Program-made: the position numbers and the translations under genes
Part shown: positions 24,444 through 36,880 of the stretch, one piece after another
How the letters are laid out: the number at the start of each line of letters is the position of its first letter
Position numbering within the stretch: the first letter of the stretch is position 1
DNA from: Plotosus lineatus
Taxonomy: Eukaryota; Chordata; Actinopteri; Siluriformes; Plotosidae
Direction: 5' to 3'
DNA: 64,000 nt
Assembly: GCA_024760905.1 (NCBI GenBank)
Contig: CM045731.1
Location: 24,741,001 to 24,805,000 of the forward strand
The notes under the pieces: model-generated
Seen by the model: only the letters and a program-made list of their open reading frames with translations
Database searches by the model: none
What the model was told of the DNA's origin: nothing

Positions 24444-24920
24444 GATCAAATTAGATAATTAGAAGTTGAACTTCCGTCTTCAAGTTAGACAGAGCATATG
24501 TGTGTCTGAAAGATGTATGTCTTTAAATTTGAATTTCTCCACGAATGACACAGAAACTAATGTCATGACAGTAGTAATGTTATAAGTAGTACTAGCGTAA
24601 ACAAGTCATTCTGGCAACATAATGTAACCTAACGTTAGGCCCCATTATACAACAACAAGGATCTGCTATTATAAATTCCAGTTGGTGCCACGAGAAAGGT
24701 CAGTTAATACATGTGTTCACTCCACCAGTCATAACACCTGTGTTTCAGTCACAGAAGCTATAAAAAGATGTTACTTTCATCAATAATACCAAAAAAGGCA
24801 GCTTGTCAAGACAATTCTTCCTTATTAGGAAGCAACATAACCAAGGTTTTAAAAATGCAGAAACAGGGTCTCAGTGAAGTCCATTCATAGCCACCCAGGA
24901 ACAATCGACACTAATACAGT
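24444..24920. other. No gene seen
   Basis: AT-rich intron sequence with no assignable repeat. Confidence 0.4.
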
Positions 24921-24987
24921 TAGATTCTTCTTCTTCTATTCCTTTCGGCTGTTCCCTTCAGGGGGCGCAACAGCAAATCATCTGCCT

Positions 24988-26773
24988 TCATCTCACCCTG
25001 TCCTCTGCATCTTCTTCTCTTACGTCAATGACCTTCATGTCCTCCTTTACCACATCCATAAATCTCTTCCTTGGTTTTCCTGTAGGCCTTTTGCCTGGCC
25101 GTTCAAACCTCAGCATCCTACTACCAATAGATTCACTATCCCTCCTCTGTACAAGTCTAAACCATCTCAATCTAGCCTCTCTGACTTTGTCTCCAAAACC
25201 TCTAACATGTGCTTGTCCCTTTGATGTACTCATTCCTGATCCTATCCATCCTCGTTACTCCCAAAGAGAACCTCAACATTTTCATCTCTGCTACCTCCAG
25301 CACTGCCTCCTGTCTTTTCCTCAGGGCCGCTGTTTCTAAACCATACAACATCGCTGGCCTCATCACCGTCTTGTACACTTTTCCTTTCATTCTTGCCGTT
25401 ACCTTCCTATCACACATCACACCGGATACTTTTCTCCAACCATTCCAACCTGCCTGCACACGCTTCTTCACCTCTTTTCTACACTCTCCATTGCTCTGGA
25501 TTGTTCAGCCTAAGTACTTAAAATCCTCCACCTCTCTAAATTTTCCTCCACTTGTTCTCTGCTCTCACTACAGATCACAATGTCATCTTCAAACATCATA
25601 GTCCATGGAGATTCTTGATGCAGTCCCACCTTCACCTTGAATTCTTTGGTCACGCCGATAGCACACCTCACCACTGTCTTACATCTGTCATACATGTCTC
25701 AAAGCAAACACTGCATCTGTGGTGCTCTTTCTTGGCATGAAACCAAACTGTTGTTCACGAATGCTGACCTCTGCCCTTAGTCTAGCGTCCACTATTCTTT
25801 CCCATAACTTCATCGTATGGCTCATCAACTTTATCCCTCTGTAGTTGCCACAACTCTGCACGTCTCCCTTGTTCTTAAAAATGGGCACCAGCACACTTCT
25901 CCATTCCTCCAGCATCTGCTCACTCTCTAAGACCTTGTTGAATGTTCTTGTCAGAAAATCTACTGCTACCTCTCCTAGACATTTCCATACCTTCACAGGT
26001 ATGTCATCAGGACCAACTACCTTTCCACTCTTAATCCTCTTCAATGCCCTCCTCACTTCACCTTTAATAATCTTTGGGACTTCCTGGTCTTCAACAGTCA
26101 CCTCTTCTACTCTTTTTTCTCTCGCATTTTCCTCATTCATCATCTCTTCAAAGTACTCTTTCCATCTTCCCAGCACACTTCTGTCATCAGTCAATACATT
26201 CCCTTTTCTGTCATTTATCACTCTAACTTGCCGCACGTCCTTCCCATCTCTATTTCTCTGCTGTGCCAACCTTTATAAATCATTTTCTCCCTCCTTACTG
26301 TCCAACCTAACATACAAATCATCATACACCCTCTGTTTGGCCTTTGACACCACTACCTTCGCCTTACGCTGTGTCTCCCTGTACTCCTGTTTCCTCTCTT
26401 TGGTCCTCTCAATGTCCTTAGCTAACCTCTTCCTTTGTACACACTCCCACACTTCTTCATTCCACCACGAAGTCTCCATATCTACTGTCCTTCCAGAGGA
26501 CACACCAAGTGCTCTCCTACCTGTCTCCCTGATCACATTTGCTGTGGTTGTCCAGTCATTTGGAAGCACTTCCTGACCACCCAAAGCCTGTTTTAACTCC
26601 TCCTTGAAGAAACCACGACACTCTTCCTTTTTCAGCTTCCACCACTTTGTCTTCTGCTCTGTCTTTGCTTTCTTCACCTTCCTCACCATCAGTGTCATTC
26701 TGCACACCACTATCCTATGCTGTTTGGCAACACTCTCACCCACTACTACTTTGCAGTCACTGACTTCCTTCAA
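24988..26773 (-). pseudogene. RTE-type LINE reverse transcriptase, several frame breaks
   Basis: Pieces 26773-26273 (linker), 26269-25688 (fingers/palm: V-G-P-D-D-I-P-V-K-V-W, N-Y-R-G-I-K-L-M-S, Q-F-G-F-M-P-R-K-S-T), 25695-25510 with M-F-E-D-D-I-V-I (catalytic box, usually F-A-D-D), 25471-25202 and 25233-24988 (C-terminal R-W-F-R-L-V-Q-R-R-D). At least four frame changes; the element is dead. Confidence 0.87.
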
Positions 26774-26779
26774 ATTGCA

Positions 26780-27595
26780 TCATCTACACAAGATGTAGTC
26801 TACCTGTGTGCTCCTACCTCCGCTTTCATAAGTCACCCTATGCTCCTGTCTCTTCTGGAAGAAAGTATTCACCACAGCCATTTTCATCCCTTTTGCAAAA
26901 TCTATCAACATCTGTCCTTCTGTGGTCCTGTCCTGGATACCAAACCTGCCCATCACTTCCTCATCCCCTCTGTTGCCTGCACCAACATGTCCATTGAAGT
27001 CTGCAGCAATGACCACTCTTTCACCTCTGGGGGTACTCTGCATCACTTCATCTAACTCACTCCAGTATCTCTCCTTCTCGTCTAGCTCACATCCTGCCTG
27101 TCGGGCATAAGCACTAACAACATTAAACATCATGCCTTCAATTTCTAACTTGAGACTCATCACTCTGTCCGACACTCTTTTCACTTCTAGAACATTCCTG
27201 ACCAAACCATCCTTCAAGATGACTCCTACTCCATTTCTCTTCCCATCCATGCCATGAAAAAACAGCTTAAACCCTGCTCCTAAGCTTTTAGCCTTTCTAC
27301 CTTTCCACCTGGTCTCCTGACCACACAGTATATCAACCTTCCTCCTCTGCATCATGTCAGCCAGCTCTGTACCTTTTTCTGTTCTAGTTCCAACATTCAA
27401 AGTCTCTACTCTCAGTCCTAGACTCATGCTTTTCCTCTTCTCTCTCCGTCTACGGACATGCCTCCCGCCTCTCCTTCTTTGACCAACAGTAGTCCAATTT
27501 CCACCAGCACCCTGTTGGTTAACAGCACTGATGGCGTTCATTGTTAATCCAGGCCTCGACCGATCCGGTATGGAGGTAATATTTGTGATTTGCAT
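26780..27595 (-). pseudogene. RTE-type LINE endonuclease domain
   Basis: A 271-codon open stretch with C-G-Q-E-T-R-W-K-G (Mg-binding Glu), A-A-D-F-N-G-H-V-G, and R-S-T-Q-V-D-Y-I-L, the standard AP-endonuclease motifs of LINEs. It nicks target DNA to prime reverse transcription. The frame breaks just after Y-I-L-C-R, so the domain is cut off from the reverse transcriptase. Confidence 0.88.
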
Positions 27596-27649
27596 ATTTG
27601 CAAGTCCGAAACAATGGTTCTCAGTCGGAAAAGCATGGAATGCACCCTA

Positions 27650-28262
27650 CGGATCTGGAATGAGGTCCTGCCCTAAGTTGAGGAGTTCAAATCTCTCAGG
27701 GTCTTGTTCATGAGTGAGGGAAGGATGGAATGGGACATTGACAGGTGCATCACTGCAGCCTCTGCTGTAAAACAGAGCTTCTACTGGTCTGTTGTGGTGA
27801 AGAGGGATCTGAGCCGCAAGGCAAAGCTCTCAATTTGCCAGTCAATCTACGTTTCAACCCTCACCTCTGGTCAGATTTTGGATACAAGCAGCTGAAATAA
27901 GCTTCCTCCACCGGGTGGCGGGGCTCTCCCTTAGAGATAGGGTGAGAAGCGCAGCCATCTGGGAGGAGCTTAGAGTAGAATTGCTGCTCCTCCCATTGAG
28001 AGGAACCAATTGAGGTGGCTCGGACATCTGGTTAGAATGCCTACCAAACACCTCTCTTGTGTGGTGTTTCGGGCATGTCCAAAAGGAAAGAGACCCCGGT
28101 GACAACCCAGAACACGCTGGAGGGATTATGTCTCTCGGCTTGTCTGGAAATGCCTCAGTGTCCCCCCCAGCAGAGCTGGAGGTGAAGTAGCTGAGGAGAG
28201 GACCTTCTGGATCTCATTGCTTAGGCTGCTGTCCCCGTAACCCGACCCTGGATTAAGCGAAA
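27650..28262 (+). mobile_element. 3' fragment of the 12240-family LINE
   Basis: Plus strand encodes F-M-S-E-G-R-M-E-W-D, V-K-R-D-L-S-R-K-A-K-L-S-I then, after a frame change, L-S-L-R-D-R-V-R-S and W-L-G-H-L-type sequence, ending GCGAAAGAGGATGGTGATGA. It lies back to back with the 5' end of the RTE element. Confidence 0.8.
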
Positions 28263-28359
28263 GAGGATGGTGATGAAATCTCCCTCAGCAGTAACGTCAT
28301 GTAAAATTTGTAGTACACGATATTCAGGATGGGGACTTCCATCATACTGTAGCTGCTAC

Positions 28360-28490
28360 ATTCAGCTACATTTAGAAGGTGGCTTAGTGGATACTCCTCT
28401 GGGTTACTTATCAAAAGGTTCAAACCCCAGTACCACCATGCTGCTATTGTTGAGCCCTTGAGCAAGGCCCCTAACTGCTCAGATAAAAGA
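28360..28490 (+). repeat. SINE fragment, L2-type family
   Basis: GTGGCTTAGTGGAT ... GGTTCAAACCCCAG ... TTGAGCCCTTGAGCAAGGCC, the same body as 11960-12180 without its tail. Confidence 0.65.
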
Positions 28491-28890
28491 ATACATGAAA
28501 TGAAAGTGTCAACACTGCGGTACTTTGACTCCCTTATATGCATGTGGTCCTGCAGAAAATTAGCTGTTCCTAAACACCCCATCTACTCAGCTAAATCTCT
28601 CACAAGACTACCCACCAACATGGACACAATGACTATTTAAACAAACCTGTGGCAGGGAGCAGGCAAAAACAGGAAAAATGTGTGGGCTTAAAACACAATT
28701 ATAGAACCCCTCCTTTCATCATGATTTATTTACATCTAGTGAATTGGGGGCCAGATGTTCAGCTGATGTATTCAGAAGAATTAACAGTATTAATATTTAT
28801 GTGCTTTGAAGCTAACAAATCAGTGCAGCACTCTTTCTTGGTATACTTAACAACAGTAGTAATAACAACAGTAATATTTACAGGCGTAAT
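28491..28890. other. No gene seen
   Basis: Intron sequence without coding signal or assignable repeat. Confidence 0.35.
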
Positions 28891-28899
28891 CGTGAGGGG

Positions 28900-29213
28900 T
28901 TAGGATAATGGTGCCGGTGTAGCAGTGTTCGTGTAAAAATGTTAGTATAACAGTATTATTGGTGTAACAGTGTTTGTGTACCAATACAGTATTAGTATAA
29001 TAGTCTTTCGTGTAACAGTGTTGTTATATTTTTGGTGTAATAATGTTAGTGGAGACATGTTAGCTAATATAACAATGTTAGTATAATAGTGTGACTATAG
29101 TAGAAGTTAGTGTAACAATGGAACTGTAATAGTGTTAGTCCAGCAATATTACTGTAATAGTGTTAGTGTAGCAGCATGTCTGTTATAGCATAAGCAGAGC
29201 AGTGTTGTTGTAA
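28900..29213 (+). repeat. Minisatellite (AGTGTTAGTGTAAT)n, left block
   Basis: Degenerate 13-15 bp units of the type TAGTGTTAGTGTAACAG. It continues at 29995 and 30660 after insertions. Confidence 0.9.
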
Positions 29214-29215
29214 TA

Positions 29216-29991
29216 CAGTGGTACCTCACCTTACGAAAGACCCAACAAATAAAAATCTTAGTTACGAAACGCATTTACCTAAAATTTCCTTTCCGGATAT
29301 GAAAAAAATTCACGAAAAGTTACGAAACGCGCCATCTCAAAAATTCATACAATGCGCGAGTTGCTCTACCATTGGCTACCTCCCAACACCCCGCCCCGCT
29401 GGCCTCCCATTGGCTATTATGGAGCTGCATCTCCATAATACCCATAATGTTTTTCGTGTGCCTTCTATTCTACCCATTGTTCGTCACGGAGTTCTAACAC
29501 GCGTAAAGGACAGAGTTACTGTTGCTTCGTGAGTTTTTCGAGTGTGCTCATTGCAACTTTATTTTTTGGCTCAGGCTTTTAAGCTTGCATAAACATTTGT
29601 ACGATTATAACTCTGCAAAGAAGACATGGTCAACACACGCGTGCGCGCACACACGTACACACGCGTGCACACACACACACACGCGTGCGTGTGGTTCCCG
29701 GTGTAAGTGATTCCCGGTGTGAGTGAAAAGAAGAAGAGGGCTTGTGGCATGCAGTTGAGCGATATCACAAAGGAATATGGCCGAAACCTGTCTACCATCG
29801 GTACGATGTTGAAGCAGAAGGAGGCCTTAAAAGGTATACTTTTATAATTTTTAAAGGGTTTATGGGGTAGTATTGGGGGCCTTGGAACGAATCAGGCCTT
29901 TTACATGTAAAATGCTACTCAATTTGTGAAAAAAATCAGGTTACGAAACCACTTCTGTAACGGATTAATTTGGTAAGGTGAGGTATGACTG
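29216..29991 (+). mobile_element. Tigger/pogo-type element with remnant HTH, inside the minisatellite
   Basis: Begins TA-CAGTGGTACCTCACCTTACG and ends with the inverted match GGTAAGGTGAGGTATGACTG. At 29720-29830 the plus strand reads V-S-E-K-K-K-R-A-C-G-M-Q-L then I-T-K-E-Y-G-R-N-L-S-T-I, which resembles the CENP-B-like helix-turn-helix of Tigger transposases. Copies without this coding remnant are at 58702 and 63032. Confidence 0.78.
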
Positions 29992-29994
29992 TCC

Positions 29995-30135
29995 CGTGCG
30001 TGTAAAAATGTTAGTACAAAAGTGTTATTGAAGCAGTGTTCGTTTAACAGTGCAGGTATACCAGTGTTGATGTAATAGTGTTACAGCAGCAATGTTAGTG
30101 TAACAATGTTAGTACAATAGTGTTATTGTAGCATT
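29995..30135 (+). repeat. Minisatellite, middle block
   Basis: Same units as 28900 between the Tigger-type element and the SINE insertions. Confidence 0.85.
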
Positions 30136-30156
30136 CATTCAGTTCAGTTCAGTTCT

Positions 30157-30318
30157 GTCTGTCTTCCTTTCAGCTTTTTGCCTTTTACTCGGGAGTCGCT
30201 ACAGCGAATCATCTGATTCGCACGTTTTTTGATTTTGGCAGAGGTTTTTACGTCGGATGCCCTTCCTGTCACAACCCTTTTAGCAAGGGACAGAAACACG
30301 CTGACGGCTTCAGCAGTT
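30157..30318 (-). repeat. SINE fragment, type-1 tail
   Basis: Inverted copy of the 3' half of the 1484 SINE, from the CCTTTCAGC tail to ACGCTGACGGCTT. TTCAGTTCAGTTC lies on both sides. Confidence 0.82.
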
Positions 30319-30323
30319 CAGTT

Positions 30324-30655
30324 CAGTTCATTTTCTGTAATTGCTTAATCCTAATTAGGGTCACGGGGAGGCTGGCGCCCATCCTAGCCAACTCCGGGCG
30401 AGGGCAGAGTACAACCTTCACAGCTCGTCAGGCCATTGCAGGGTGGAAACACGATAACGGCTATGCAGCTACTCTTGTCAAAAGTCTGCAATGGTTCTTT
30501 TACATGTCTCACACCATACACAGTGAGAGACATGGCCGGCCTTTGATAACTCAGTTAGCTGCACTGGGGGGACAGGGATAACCCGTGGAGAGTGGGGCTT
30601 GAACCTCCAACCCTAGGATCAGTGGCCCAGCACCTTTACCACCAGGCCACCTCTT
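30324..30655 (-). repeat. SINE, full length, type-2 tail
   Basis: Inverted: head at 30655 (GGTGGCCTGGTGGTAAAGGT, GGTTCAAGCCCC), body, then the tail with AGGGTTGTACTCTGCCC-type sequence and CTAATTAGGAT, ending at TTTCTGTAATTGC. The most complete type-2 copy here. Confidence 0.85.
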
Positions 30656-30659
30656 TCCC

Positions 30660-32880
30660 ATTATTCTAGCAGTGTTCGTGTAATAGTTTACTGTAATAGT
30701 GTTAGTGTAGCAGTGTTAGTGTAATAGTGTTACCGTAACATTGTTAATGTAAGTGTTACCGTAATAGTGTTAGTGTGTTACTGTAATAGTGTTACTGAAA
30801 CAGTGTTAGTGTAAGTGTTACTATAACAGTGTTACTGTCAGTGTTAGTGTAATAGTGTTAGTGTAATGGTGTTACAGTGGCAGTGTTAGTGTAATAGTGT
30901 TACCATAACAGTGTTTGTGTAAGCGTTACTGTAACAGTGTTAGTGTAATAGTGTTAGAGTGTTACTGTGGGTGTTACTGTGTTACTGTAATAGTGTTAGT
31001 GTAATAGTGTTACTATAACAGTGTTACTGTGATATTGTTACTCTAATAGTGTTAATGTAATAGTGTGACTGAAACAGTCTTAGTGGAATAGTGTTACTCT
31101 AACAGTGTTCATGTAATGGCGTTACTGTAATAGTGTTAGTGTAACAGTGTTAGTGTAAGTGTTACTCTAACAGTGTTCATATAATAGTGTTCATGTAATA
31201 TTGTTACTGCAACAGTGTAAGTGTAATAGTGTTACTGTAATAGTGTTGCTGTATCTGTGTTGGTGTAACAGTGTTATTGTAACAGTGTTACTGTAGCAGT
31301 TAGTGTAATCGTGTTAATGTAATTGTGTTACTATATGTGTTGGTGTAATAGTGTTATTGTAACAGTGTTAGTGTAATAGTGTTAGTATAATAGTATTAAT
31401 GTAACAGTGTTAGTGTAGGTGTTACTGTAATTGTGTGAGTGCAGTAGTGTTACTGTAAGTGTTGGTGTAATATTGTTGTAACAGTGTTAGTATAATAGTC
31501 TTATTGTAACAGTCTAGTGTAAGTATTATTATAACAGTGTTAGTGTAATAGTGTTACTGTAACAGTGTCAGTGTAGGTGTTACTGTAATTGGGTGAGTGT
31601 AATAGTGATAGTATAATAGTGCTATTACAAAAGTAATGTGTAAGTGTTACTGTAACAGTGTCAGTGTGTTACTAGTATTAATGTAACAGTGTTTAAGTGT
31701 AGGTGTTACTGTAATTGTGTTAGTGTGATGGTGTTAGTATTATAGTGTTATTGCAACAGCCCAGTGTGTTACTATAAGTGTTAGTGTAATAGAGTTACTA
31801 TAATAGTGTTAGTATTATAGTGCTACTGTAATTGTGTGAGTGTAATGGTGTTACTGTAACAGTGTAAATTTGTTACTAGTTAATGTAAGTGTTATTGTAT
31901 GTATGACTGTAATTGCGTGAGTGTAATAGTGCTAGTATAATAGTGTTGTTGTAACAGTCTAGTGTAAGTGTTACTGTAATAGTGTTAGTGTAATAGTGTG
32001 AGTATAATGGTGTTACTGTAATTGTGTTAGTGTAATAGTGTGAGTATAATGGTGTTACTGTAATTGTAAGAGTGTAATAGTGTTACAGTAACAGTGTCAG
32101 TGTGTTACTAATGTTAATGTAACAGTGTTAGTGTAGGTGTTACTGTAATTGTTTGAGTGTAATAGTGTTAGTATAATAGTGTTATTGTAACAGTCTAGTG
32201 TAAGTGTTACTGTAACAGTGTCAGTGTGTTACTAGTATTAATGTAGCAGTGTTTAAGTGTAGGTGTTACTGTAATTGTGTTAGTGTGATAGTGTTAGTAT
32301 TATAGTGTTATTGCAACAGCCCAGTGTGTTACTATAAGTGTTAGTGTAATAGAGTTACTGTAATAGTGTTAGTATTATAGTGTTACTGTAATTGTGTGAG
32401 TGTAATGGTGTTATTGTATGTATGACTGTAATTGCGTGAGTGTAATAGTGCTAGTATAATAGTGTTGTTGTAACAGTCTAGTGTAAGTGTTACTGTAATA
32501 GTGTTAGTGTAATAGTGTGAGTATAATGGTGTTACTGTAATTGTGAGAGTGTAATAGTGTTACGGTAACAGTGTCAGTGTGTTACTAGTGTTACGGTAAC
32601 AGTGTTAGTGTAAGTGTTACTGTTATTGTGTGAGTGTAATAGTGTTACAGTAACAGTGTCAGTGTGTTACTAGTGTTAATGTAACAGTGTTGGTGTGTTA
32701 CTGTAATTGTGTGAGTGTAAGAGTGTAGTAGTGTTAATATGATAGTGTTATTGTAACAGTCTAGTGTAGGTGTTACTGTAACAGTGTCAGTGTGTTACTA
32801 GTGTTACTGTAATACTGTGTTTGTAGCAGTGTTATTTTGGGTGTTGCTGTGGCAGTGTTACTGTAATGATGTAATAGTAA
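30660..32880 (+). repeat. Minisatellite (AGTGTTACTGTAAT)n, main block, about 2.2 kb
   Basis: Well over 100 degenerate units with alternating TAGTGTAATAGTG, TACTGTAACAGTG and shorter forms. Higher-order segments recur (about 31690-31950 and 32230-32490 are near-identical). It ends 350 bp before cdk19 exon 1. Confidence 0.95.
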
Positions 32881-33036
32881 GCGCGTTAGTGTTTTTGTAC
32901 TATTGTTTGCATATCAGAGTTAATGTTGTCAGTTATCTGAAGTTTGGCGGTTTTACTTGCTTCGTGTCACAGGCATTAAAAGAAACATTAACGCGCGAGC
33001 TGTCGGTGTCGGTTGTGTTTTGAAGCAGGAGGAGGA

Positions 33037-33040
<4 letters not shown>

Positions 33041-33070
<30 letters not shown>
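33041..33070. repeat. (GT)n microsatellite
   Basis: About 15 GT units in cdk19 intron 1, about 160 bp downstream of the exon 1 donor. Confidence 0.95.
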
Positions 33071-33072
<2 letters not shown>

Positions 33073-33227
33073 AAAAACAAAAACAGTGACAGCCTGAGCT
33101 CAGAAACATGCACACATGACAGAAACACACACATATCAAACACAGCTACACACAATTTCCGCAAATCCTGCGCTCGAGCTGTAATTTCATCGCTGCTGTT
33201 TGTTTTCTCTTCTTTTTTTTTCTCTTA

Positions 33228-33362
<135 letters not shown>

Positions 33363-33419
33363 TTAACCCATAAATATTCTCTTAATTGATAATCCAATAA
33401 AATATTAATTATGACACGC

Positions 33420-33660
33420 ATTAATTAAATAATCGGATCGTTGTTATTTTTCCCCCCACCATTTCCTTGTTTGGGATTTTTGGTCCGCTCCGCTCAACGT
33501 TCACTGGCTCGTTGACGTGTTTTCATTGCCGCGCAGTGTATGATGGGTAATGCTGTTTTGGCAAGCACGGACATCTCGTTCGCCTGAACATTAGCGCGGG
33601 GATTCAGGAACTACAAATCCGCACGGCGGGTCGCGCGGACAGTGCATTGGAGTCTAGTCA
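33420..33660 (-). promoter_or_regulatory. cdk19: Probable cdk19 promoter / 5' UTR region
   Basis: A GC- and CpG-richer stretch directly upstream of cdk19 exon 1 within AT-rich DNA, with no TATA box. Two segments, ATGATGGGTAATGC (about 33540-33553) and ACTACAAATCCGC (about 33610-33622), resemble the two halves of the ZNF143/STAF consensus. The promoter role is inferred from position and composition. Confidence 0.45.
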
Positions 33661-33675
33661 AATTCTTTCTCAAAC

Positions 33676-33722
<47 letters not shown>
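33676..33722. repeat. (AAT)n microsatellite
   Basis: Fifteen trinucleotide units upstream of the cdk19 promoter region. Confidence 0.95.
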
Positions 33723-33726
<4 letters not shown>

Positions 33727-33729
33727 CAG

Positions 33730-35155
33730 TAGTGTGCACAAATCAACAGCACACATGATCTCTCGTTTTTAATAACTAATTTTTAGGTAAACATTTTTGT
33801 GTTGCTTGATATCATTAAAGTGTCAGACAACTGTAGAACAAACTACCAGGGTGGTGACATCAGAGTGTGCAGGTCAAACAATAGGTGATATCCCCGCTCA
33901 GTGACATTATCAGGTCCAAAGAGACAGGAAGGAATAAGGAGACCCGAGCATCATTGATATGGGTCAGCATGTAAAATCTCTTCTGGTTGCAGTGTCCCTC
34001 GGAGGTAGCACTCTCGTGATTGTGACAACGAGAAACAGTGGGACAAAAGAAAAGAGACAAAGGGACTCTGGTCCCCAGCAAAGCGCCATATGTACAGTAT
34101 AGTGTGGCTCATGACATGCGACATTGGACTTAGAAAAGCCACAGTGCTGTAACAACTGGAATGATAACACAGACTGGAAAGTTTATATAAAAGCTTCCAT
34201 GTAGTAAAACTTTGTCTATTAAAAGATAAGTTAAAAATAATACTTTAAAAAGTGTCACTTAACAATGTTTTTCAGACGAATTTTGCCATTTGTCATCTTG
34301 CAGCAGTGACAAGAGAAGCTCCATCCAGTCCTTTGGCCAAGCCTACTCCGTATTCAGTCAAGCTTGTCTCCATGGGGACAGCCATGACCAGATTCAACCA
34401 ATTAGAAGCAAATGCTTAAAACCACAGGGCAGTCAATCATTAACATACTACAAGACCTTACACCTCTGTCCTCTCTGCATATTGGCCTCCAGCAGTCACC
34501 TGACCTTGCACTGACTCAACTTCACCCAACACACTGGCAACACTTGATAAAGGGTAGTAGGATGTGAATATGGATGAAAAGGAGCAACTCAGTAGGTATC
34601 ACAGTTGTGTGTCCCCCTGATGTGTTGGAAGTAAATACAGTAATTATGGTATGTCTAGAGCAAATCATGCATCGATCTAAGTACTTCTCTGCTTCTTGTT
34701 TCTTCTCCTCCTGACATGACACACAGCAAGGCAGAAAGACAGGTTGTTGTTCACATACAGTCATGCTATCACCTCCATCGATGGAGAGTAGGCACCATAT
34801 GAACTTCACCTGAAGAAACAAACCTTAAGAAAGGTGCAAGGCATTGAACAGGAAGACCCAGTGCCTCCTGGACTAGTTTTTGGAATCCACCACCCATTCG
34901 TCCTCACGCTGAACCCACTGCTAAATATTTGGAATGTTTCTCAGCACATTATAGTGGGAGAGCCCATATAAACAAAGTGTTATGTGTTGTGCAAATTAAG
35001 TGTTAAAGTAAAAACAAGGTCTTCAGCAGAATAGAAGGCCACACATCTTCCCTAAAATAGATAAGCAGATAGGCCTTCACTGGAAGGGCCTCTGGAATTT
35101 GTATTGTTTGTTTTTCTGAATATTAATAACTGAGGATAAGATCTAATAATGCATG
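33730..35155. other. Intergenic, no gene seen
   Basis: Between cdk19 and amd1. No frame here shows a domain or splice pattern that I recognise. Confidence 0.4.
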
Positions 35156-35156
35156 T

Positions 35157-35491
35157 GGATAGGGCGCAGGATCACTGATCCTAAGGTTGGGGGTTCGAGT
35201 CCCAACAGGGTTGTCATTGTCCCCCCCAGTGCAGCTAACTGGGTTATCAAAGGCAGGCCATGTCTCTCACTGTCTATGGTGAGAGGTTCATGTAAAAGAA
35301 CCATTGCTGACTTTCGTAAAGAGTAGCTGCAAAGCCGTCAGCGTGTTTCTGTCCCTTGTTAAAGGGTTGAGACAGGAAGGGCATCCGACATAAAAACCTA
35401 TTCCAAATCAAATGTGCGAATCAGATGATTCGCTGTGGCGACTCCCGAGAAAGGGAAAAAAGCCGAAAGGAAAAGAAGAAGAAGAAGAAGA
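35157..35491 (+). repeat. tRNA-derived SINE, type-1 tail
   Basis: Nearly full (head lacks the first bases), ending AAGCCGAAAGGAAAAGAAG with (AAG)n. First of two copies in tandem. Confidence 0.87.
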
Positions 35492-35499
35492 TCTAATGT

Positions 35500-35792
35500 A
35501 TGGGCAGTGGTGGTCTAGTGGTATAGGGTGCTGGATTGCTGATCCTAAGGTTGGGGGTTCGACTCCCCACAAGGTTGTCACTGTCCCCTCCAGTGCAGCT
35601 AACTGGGTTATTTATCAAAGGCAGGCCATGAACCTCTCACCATAGCTTCAAAGCCATCAGCATGTTTCTGTCCCTTGCTAAAAGGGTTGTGTCAGGAAGA
35701 GCATCCGAAGTAAAACACTACGCCTAATCAAACGTGCGAATCATTCGCTGTGGCGACCCCTGATAAAGGGAAAAAGCCAAAAGGAAATCTCA
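35500..35792 (+). repeat. tRNA-derived SINE, type-1 tail, second tandem copy
   Basis: Complete head with TGGTCTAGTGG and GGTTCGACTCCC. A deletion of about 40 bp removes the CCATTGCTGAC body. It starts directly after the (AAG)n of the first copy. Confidence 0.87.
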
Positions 35793-36003
35793 TCTGAAGA
35801 TCTAATACATAACTATGAAAGAGCATTTCACACTGTACATTTATACCATATACTGTATTTGAAAACTGTAGGACTTGGTAAAGCATCTGGAGTCAGTCAA
35901 GGAGACTCTAGGATTGACCCACTTAGAAGAGCAACCAGAATATAAGCAGTGCCTAGCTGCATACCAAGAAATGCCTGACGTCGGGTAAGCCTAACATCAC
36001 TCG

Positions 36004-36057
<54 letters not shown>

Positions 36058-36189
36058 CATTGTGGTCTGCCCAAAGAGCTCAGCATGGATCTCACTTGCA
36101 ACTAGCAACTATAACTCTTAAACAATAAAAAACCTAGTTTGCTTTTCCATATACTGTACTTACTCTGAGTTTCAAAATGTGCTGTTATT

Positions 36190-36262
<73 letters not shown>
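36004..36262. repeat. (CA)n and (TG)n microsatellites
   Basis: (CA)n at 36004-36054 and (TG)n at 36193-36262, in opposite sense 139 bp apart. Confidence 0.96.
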
Positions 36263-36265
<3 letters not shown>

Positions 36266-36880
36266 TTCCAAGTACGTACTACTATGTACAACTGAAACAC
36301 TGAACGGGTTAAAAAAAGACACTACACAGCACTTTACCATCACCTATATCTGTCGTAAAAATATATAAAAACTAGAAACTTTTTGGCTGAGATGTCCCAG
36401 GGTGGTAGCGTTCCTCTCTATGATATAATCACACCATGAAAAGGACAATCAATAAGTGATGATGCAACAGACGGCCCCTTGTAGAGCATCACTAAGTGGA
36501 CTCTGCATCGCTAAGTCCCTCAATAATTTTGCATTAGTTTGCTTTTTTTTGTTTCCACCATACCTTAAATTAATTTAAAAAGATCACTGTGTGCTCTGTG
36601 ACATCATCGCAGCGTAAATAGGTCATGTGACACACTGGTGGGATATCATGACAATGGACAAAATGATAGCAATAGCATTTTTTTTTTTTTTTTTGCATTT
36701 AAAAAACACTTATTACTACAAAATGTTTTGATTCAAAATAATTGTGGGTGGGGGATGTCCATGTAACTGAGTCTGGCACCCTCCTCTGTGACACCATCTG
36801 TAAATAGTATGTAGGTCAATCAGCCGTTGATTGTATGTGGGTGTATGGGGTGTCAAGTAGAGCCAGCTGGTACCTCTGGT
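36263..36880. other. Intergenic, no gene seen
   Basis: Contains an (T)18 run at about 36677-36694 and no coding signal. Confidence 0.4.

Larger units (their letters stand above)
24925..27640 (-). mobile_element. RTE-type non-LTR retrotransposon, near full length, inactive
   Basis: A 2.7-kb minus-strand element with an AP-endonuclease, a reverse transcriptase and a short 3' tail ending (AGA)n. There is no LTR. The order and the 3' tail (CCCTGAAGGGAACAGCCGAAAGG) fit the RTE clade. The tail is shared with the SINEs at 1484, 35157, 39224 and others, so elements of this family are the likely mobilisers of those SINEs. Confidence 0.85.

Noticed and set aside
25845..26576. 243-codon plus-strand frame rich in Ser, Thr and Leu
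   Set aside because: It is the antisense of the RTE-type reverse transcriptase on the minus strand.
28900..32880. CRISPR-like array
   Set aside because: Units are contiguous and degenerate with no constant repeat plus unique spacers, and the host is a vertebrate genome.
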